Shown here: positions 6,455 to 9,380 of the stretch, in pieces
Numbering within the stretch: position 1 is the first letter of the stretch
How the letters are laid out: each line of letters begins with the position of its first letter
Origin: Candidatus Segetimicrobium genomatis
GTDB taxonomy: Bacteria; Sysuimicrobiota; Sysuimicrobiia; Sysuimicrobiales; Segetimicrobiaceae
DNA length: 9,380 nucleotides
Direction: 5' to 3'
NCBI GenBank assembly: GCA_005882445.1
Contig: VBAN01000011.1
Location: forward strand, 1-9,380
Position numbers and translations under genes: made by a program
The notes under the pieces: model-generated
Database searches by the model: none
The model's input: the letters and a program-made list of their open reading frames with translations, nothing else
What the model was told of the DNA's origin: nothing

Positions 6455-8155
6455 CTACTTCTTGACCTGCACGTCGTACAGCCACACGTACGAGGCCAGG
6501 GCATCGATCATGTCGCCCTGGATCTCCGCGCGTTTGGCGTTGTAGGTGATGGTGTCGACCAGCGGCACGACGACCGCGTCCCGGAGCACCCGCTGCTGGA
6601 TCCGCGAGTAGAGCGCCGCGCGCCGGTTGAGGTTGATCGTTGCGGCGGCCTCCTCCAGCATCTTGTCGACGTCGGGGACCTGGTACCGGCCCCGGTTGAA
6701 CGCTTCCACGTTCGCCGAGTGAAAGATCGTCCGCAGCACGTCCGGATCCCCGTAGGAGAACCACATGAAGTTGACGTCGTACCGGTTCTGCCTGACGAGC
6801 GCGCGGAACGCTCCCCGCTCGAGCGGGGTCACCTTGAGGTCGATCCCCACGTCACGGAGGCTGGCCTGCACCGACTCCGCCATGGCCTTGTCGCGCGGGC
6901 GGCCGATGATGGGGAAGTCGACCACGAGTTTTTGGCCGCCTCGCTCCCGGATGCCGTCGCCCCCCGCCTTCCAGCCCGCCTCATCGAGGATCTGCCTGGC
7001 CTTGGCCGGGTCGAAGCTGTAGATCCGCTCGGTGGACGGATCGTACCCGAACGTGGGCCGCATCAGGGGACTCCAGGCCACCTTGTTGAGGCCGTGGAAG
7101 ACGGACTTGTTCAGCCCCTCGCGGTCGACCGCGAAGGCGATCGCCCGGCGGACGGCCAGCGTGCCGATCGGGCCCTTGCTCGTGACGTTGAGGAGCAGCA
7201 CGAACCCCGATCCCGGCTGCCCCCGCTCGATCACGACGAACCGCGGGTCGTTCCGGAGGCCGGCGTACTCGAGCGGGTCCAGGTCGTCGATGTACTGGGT
7301 TTCGCCGGTCTTGAGCGTCCCGGCCCGCACGGACCCTTCCGGGATGATCTTGAACATCACCTGGTCGAGATAGGGCGGCCCCTGGTGCTTGAAGAGCGAC
7401 GATCCCCAGGCGTACGCGGGGTTCCGGACGAGCGTGATGTGGTCTTTGGCCACCCACTCCTTGACCATGAACGGGCCCGTCCCCACCGGGTGTCTGGCGA
7501 AGTCCGCGAGCCCCATCTTCCTGACCGCGGCCGGCGAGACGATCCCCAGGTACCCGTTCAGGTTGGTCAGCAGGGGAGCGTACCCATCCTTCATGACGAT
7601 CTTGACCGTGGAGTCGTCGACGATCTCGGTGTGGTCGTACGGCCCGAGCTGGTCGTGCGACTGCCCCGCCTTGGTCTCGGGGGCGACCACCCGGTCCATC
7701 GTGAACTTGACCGCCTCCGCCCCAAACGGGGTGCCGTCGTGGAACCGAACGCCCTTCCTCAACCGGAAGGTGTAGACTTTGGCGTCGGGAGACACGTCCC
7801 ACGACTCGGCGAGCGCCGGCGCGAAATGCCCCGGGGTGGGCTCCCAGACGAGCGGCTCGCACACGTTCCGGGTGACGCGAATCGTGGAGTCGAAATCGGT
7901 GACCTGCGGATCCATCGTGTCGTCCAGGTCGAACCCGAGCCCGTAGACCAGCGTGCCGCCGCCGCCCGGCGCCCCCGCGGCGGGCCGCAGCACCCCGCCC
8001 GCGGCGAGCCCCGCCGCACCGATCCAGGCGCCGGCCGCCGCGATCACCTCCCGCCGGGTCACCCGGCCCATCGGGTCCGTCCGTCTCACCCTCGGATGGC
8101 GGTGTGATCGCTCCGCGTCCTCTCCGCCGCCGTCGTGACGCCCGCTGCTGCCCAT
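6455..8155 (-). CDS. ABC transporter solute-binding protein, family 5 (DppA/OppA-like), Tat signal
   Basis: A 566-residue periplasmic receptor that captures the substrate and delivers it to the DppB/DppC-type permeases. The N-terminus carries a Tat-type signal: Thr33-Arg34-Arg35-Glu-Val-Ile followed by an Ala/Gly-rich hydrophobic stretch to about residue 62, with likely cleavage after AAGA. No lipobox cysteine is seen, so the protein should be free in a periplasm rather than lipid-anchored. SBP_bac_5 marks: 'LAESWDVSPDAKVYTFRLRK' (116-135), 'GVRFHDGTPF' (135-144), 'HPVGTGPFMVKEW' (222-234), 'VRRAIAFAVDRE' (335-346) and 'FDPAKARQILDEAGW' (381-395). Length and domain order are complete. ATG 8155 has a strong GGGGGGA 5 nt upstream; Met29 (8071) just before the Arg pair, with GAGGG upstream, is an alternative that gives a more usual signal length. 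Ligand classes of this family include peptides, opines, nickel and oligosaccharides. It starts 61 bp after the DUF885 gene. Confidence 0.94.
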   Translation of the reverse strand: MGSSGRHDGGGEDAERSHRHPRVRRTDPMGRVTRREVIAAAGAWIGAAGLAAGGVLRPAAGAPGGGGTLVYGLGFDLDDTMDPQVTDFDSTIRVTRNVCEPLVWEPTPGHFAPALAESWDVSPDAKVYTFRLRKGVRFHDGTPFGAEAVKFTMDRVVAPETKAGQSHDQLGPYDHTEIVDDSTVKIVMKDGYAPLLTNLNGYLGIVSPAAVRKMGLADFARHPVGTGPFMVKEWVAKDHITLVRNPAYAWGSSLFKHQGPPYLDQVMFKIIPEGSVRAGTLKTGETQYIDDLDPLEYAGLRNDPRFVVIERGQPGSGFVLLLNVTSKGPIGTLAVRRAIAFAVDREGLNKSVFHGLNKVAWSPLMRPTFGYDPSTERIYSFDPAKARQILDEAGWKAGGDGIRERGGQKLVVDFPIIGRPRDKAMAESVQASLRDVGIDLKVTPLERGAFRALVRQNRYDVNFMWFSYGDPDVLRTIFHSANVEAFNRGRYQVPDVDKMLEEAAATINLNRRAALYSRIQQRVLRDAVVVPLVDTITYNAKRAEIQGDMIDALASYVWLYDVQVKK

Positions 8156-8160
8156 GTTCG

Positions 8161-8167
8161 TCCCCCC
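8161..8167 (-). promoter_or_regulatory. G6 ribosome-binding site of the solute-binding protein gene
   Basis: The minus-strand leader is AAAAGGGGGGACGAAC-ATG, with 5 nt between the GGGGGGA and the ATG. The same design recurs before the DppB-type gene (GGGGGA, 5 nt) and the SDR gene (GGGGGGA, 4 nt). This supports ATG 8155 as a real start. Confidence 0.55.
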
Positions 8168-8177
8168 TTTTGGCCTG

Positions 8178-8191
8178 CCGGCTCGAGCCGG
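8178..8191. other. 14-bp perfect palindrome in the gap before the solute-binding protein gene
   Basis: CCGGCTCGAGCCGG is self-complementary over its whole length and can form a 5-bp stem with a TCGA loop. It lies in the 61-bp gap between the DUF885 stop and the solute-binding protein start, 22 nt before the ATG on the minus strand. It could be a repressor operator, an mRNA hairpin near the ribosome-binding site, or chance in GC-rich DNA; no U-run follows, so a terminator is unlikely. Confidence 0.35.
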
Positions 8192-8216
8192 TCTTCCCGA
8201 TCCTGGACGTGCGGTC

Positions 8217-9380
8217 TTAGACGCGCGCGTAGGCCGTGCGCATGGCGGCTCCGATGAGCGCCACCGGAACCGACCCGTGGGCCAGCAAGCGATCGTGAAA
8301 GCCGCGCAGGTCGAACCTCCCGGGGTGGGCGGCCGCGAGATCGCGCCGCAGCCCATGAATGAGGTTACGGCCTGCCGAGTACATCATGGCGGTCCCCGGA
8401 AACATGCTGTTCTTCACCGCCTCCGCCCGGGCCGCCTCCGGGGCGAGGCCGGCCCGCTCCTGATAGACGGCCGCGGCCGCGTCGACCGTGAGCGCGCCGT
8501 GGTGCAATTCGACGTCCACCAGCGCGCGCACCGCCATCCTCAGGCGCGCGTGGATCTGCGCGTACCGCTCCAGCGGGGTGAGCACGCCGATCTCCTCCAT
8601 CAGATCGGTCGCGTAGCAGGCCCACCCCTCGGCCATCGTGCCGCCGCAAAACAGCGCGATCCGTCCCGCGCAGTCGACCGCCGCGACCTGGCCGATGCGC
8701 GAGGCGGCCCTCTGCGCATGCCAGTTCTGGACGTGGTGGCCGATCCCTCCGTGGTGGATGACGTGGTTGAGCTTGATGACGCTGTCGTTGGTCGCGCGCA
8801 GGCGGCGCGCCTGCTCGTCGGGGGGCATCTCCGGGTCGACCGGCGGCACCAGATAGTCCACGGTGGGAAGGCGGTCGTAAGGCGCGGGGGAGCGGTAGGC
8901 GAGGAAGTAGAGGGACGGCGCGGCCTGCGCCACCGCCGCCCGGCGCATCTCCTCCCAGACCTCCGCGTAGCGGGCATAGTAGCGCTCCGCTGCAGGATGC
9001 CGGCCGGTCAGTTGCGCCAGCGCCTCGCGCCAGGTGCGCGTCCCGAACTCCTCCGCGCCCGCCGCAAGAGCGGCTTCACAGCGGGCGATCTCTTCCTGGG
9101 CGGCCGCGCGTACGGCCGCGGCGTCGATCTCGAGGAAGTGCCCGCGGCGCAGGAGCAGGTCGAACGCCTCCCCGCCGCAGCCGCAGTCCTCGTGGGCCGC
9201 CGGCGCGAGGGTGCCTTCGAGGTGCGAGCGGAACCCGGCGAAGGCCGCGGCGGCCGCTCCCGCGGCGTCGCGAAAGCGCGGGTCCCTGATCGCGTGATCG
9301 TGGATCAGGATCTCGGTCCCGGTCTCGAAAAAGGCGCCCGCCCCGATGCATTCCCGAACGGCGCGCTCGATCCAGGGGCG
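8217..9380 (-). CDS. DUF885-family protein (putative metallopeptidase-like), 5' end outside window
   Basis: The frame is open from the window edge (first residues RPWIERAV) to TAG 8219-8217, giving 387 residues; DUF885 proteins are usually about 550-600, so the N-terminal third is missing. An ATG at 8948 is in frame, but the preceding sequence ('RYYARYAEVWEEMRR') is continuous with the family, so it is not the start. Family marks are 'VIHHGGIGHHVQNWHA' (207-222 of the fragment), 'GTMAEGWACYATDLMEEIG' (247-265) and an ending 'GSVPVALIGAAM'. As I recall, DUF885 belongs with the gluzincin-like peptidases and its motif normally reads HE-x-x-PGHH-x-Q; here the Glu is His210 and the Pro is Ile213, while both flanking histidines remain. 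Activity is therefore doubtful or different. Just upstream of a peptide-type importer, it may process the imported compound; no signal peptide can be judged because the start is missing. Confidence 0.8.
   Translation of the reverse strand, partial: RPWIERAVRECIGAGAFFETGTEILIHDHAIRDPRFRDAAGAAAAAFAGFRSHLEGTLAPAAHEDCGCGGEAFDLLLRRGHFLEIDAAAVRAAAQEEIARCEAALAAGAEEFGTRTWREALAQLTGRHPAAERYYARYAEVWEEMRRAAVAQAAPSLYFLAYRSPAPYDRLPTVDYLVPPVDPEMPPDEQARRLRATNDSVIKLNHVIHHGGIGHHVQNWHAQRAASRIGQVAAVDCAGRIALFCGGTMAEGWACYATDLMEEIGVLTPLERYAQIHARLRMAVRALVDVELHHGALTVDAAAAVYQERAGLAPEAARAEAVKNSMFPGTAMMYSAGRNLIHGLRRDLAAAHPGRFDLRGFHDRLLAHGSVPVALIGAAMRTAYARV

Noticed and set aside
6416..8107. A long open frame on the + strand opposite the solute-binding protein gene.
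   Set aside because: Its Arg/Pro/Asp/Val-rich, low-complexity translation is typical of the antisense of a GC-rich gene, and the minus strand encodes a complete family-5 binding protein here.
8156..8356. N-terminal extension of the solute-binding protein frame by 67 codons.
   Set aside because: It overlaps the DUF885 C-terminus and lies upstream of a strong ribosome-binding site and the Tat signal.
1..9380. Search for CRISPR repeats, tRNA/rRNA, transposase genes, terminal inverted repeats and attachment sites.
   Set aside because: No regularly spaced repeats, RNA gene signatures or mobile-element genes were seen by eye on either strand.

Overview
The window looks like chromosomal DNA from an uncultured, GC-rich bacterium, probably with a diderm envelope. 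Hand counts of single 60-base lines give 44/60 G+C inside the transporter operon (8041-8100) and 33/60 inside the secreted-protein gene (1081-1140). The envelope inference rests on a PEP-CTERM sorting tail, which is known mainly from Gram-negative bacteria with an exosortase, and on a Tat-type, non-lipoprotein solute-binding protein. I cannot assign a phylum from this sequence alone.

Left part, + strand (1-2704). First comes the C-terminal end of a flavin disulfide oxidoreductase (dihydrolipoamide dehydrogenase / mercuric reductase-like). A 147-bp gap follows, holding a palindrome that closely matches the LexA (Cheo/SOS) box of Gram-positive type. Next is a 511-residue secreted PEP-CTERM protein with beta-propeller-like character. 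Last is a DNA-3-methyladenine glycosylase I gene (tag) that is split between two frames although all of its zinc ligands and catalytic residues are still encoded. The tag and SDR stop codons converge with only 4 bp between them.

Right part, - strand (2709-9380), read right to left. This is one apparent operon: DUF885-family (putative metallopeptidase-like) protein, family-5 solute-binding protein, DppB-type permease, DppC-type permease, D-2-hydroxyacid dehydrogenase, SDR oxidoreductase. Gaps are 88 bp or less, and the two permease genes overlap. The layout suggests import of a peptide-like or other small organic substrate, hydrolysis, and then redox processing of a hydroxy/keto acid. The substrate is unknown and no ATPase genes are in view.

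The most notable observations are two independent internal frame disruptions. In tag, about 20 nt seem to be missing or one base is extra. In the DppB gene about 67 nt seem to be missing, which removes the last membrane helix while the ancestral C-terminus remains readable in the next frame. Others are the SOS-box-like palindrome, a histidine in place of the usual glutamate in the DUF885 HE..PGHH motif, and a repeated G6 ribosome-binding leader in the operon. I see no CRISPR array, RNA gene, transposon or clearly new system.
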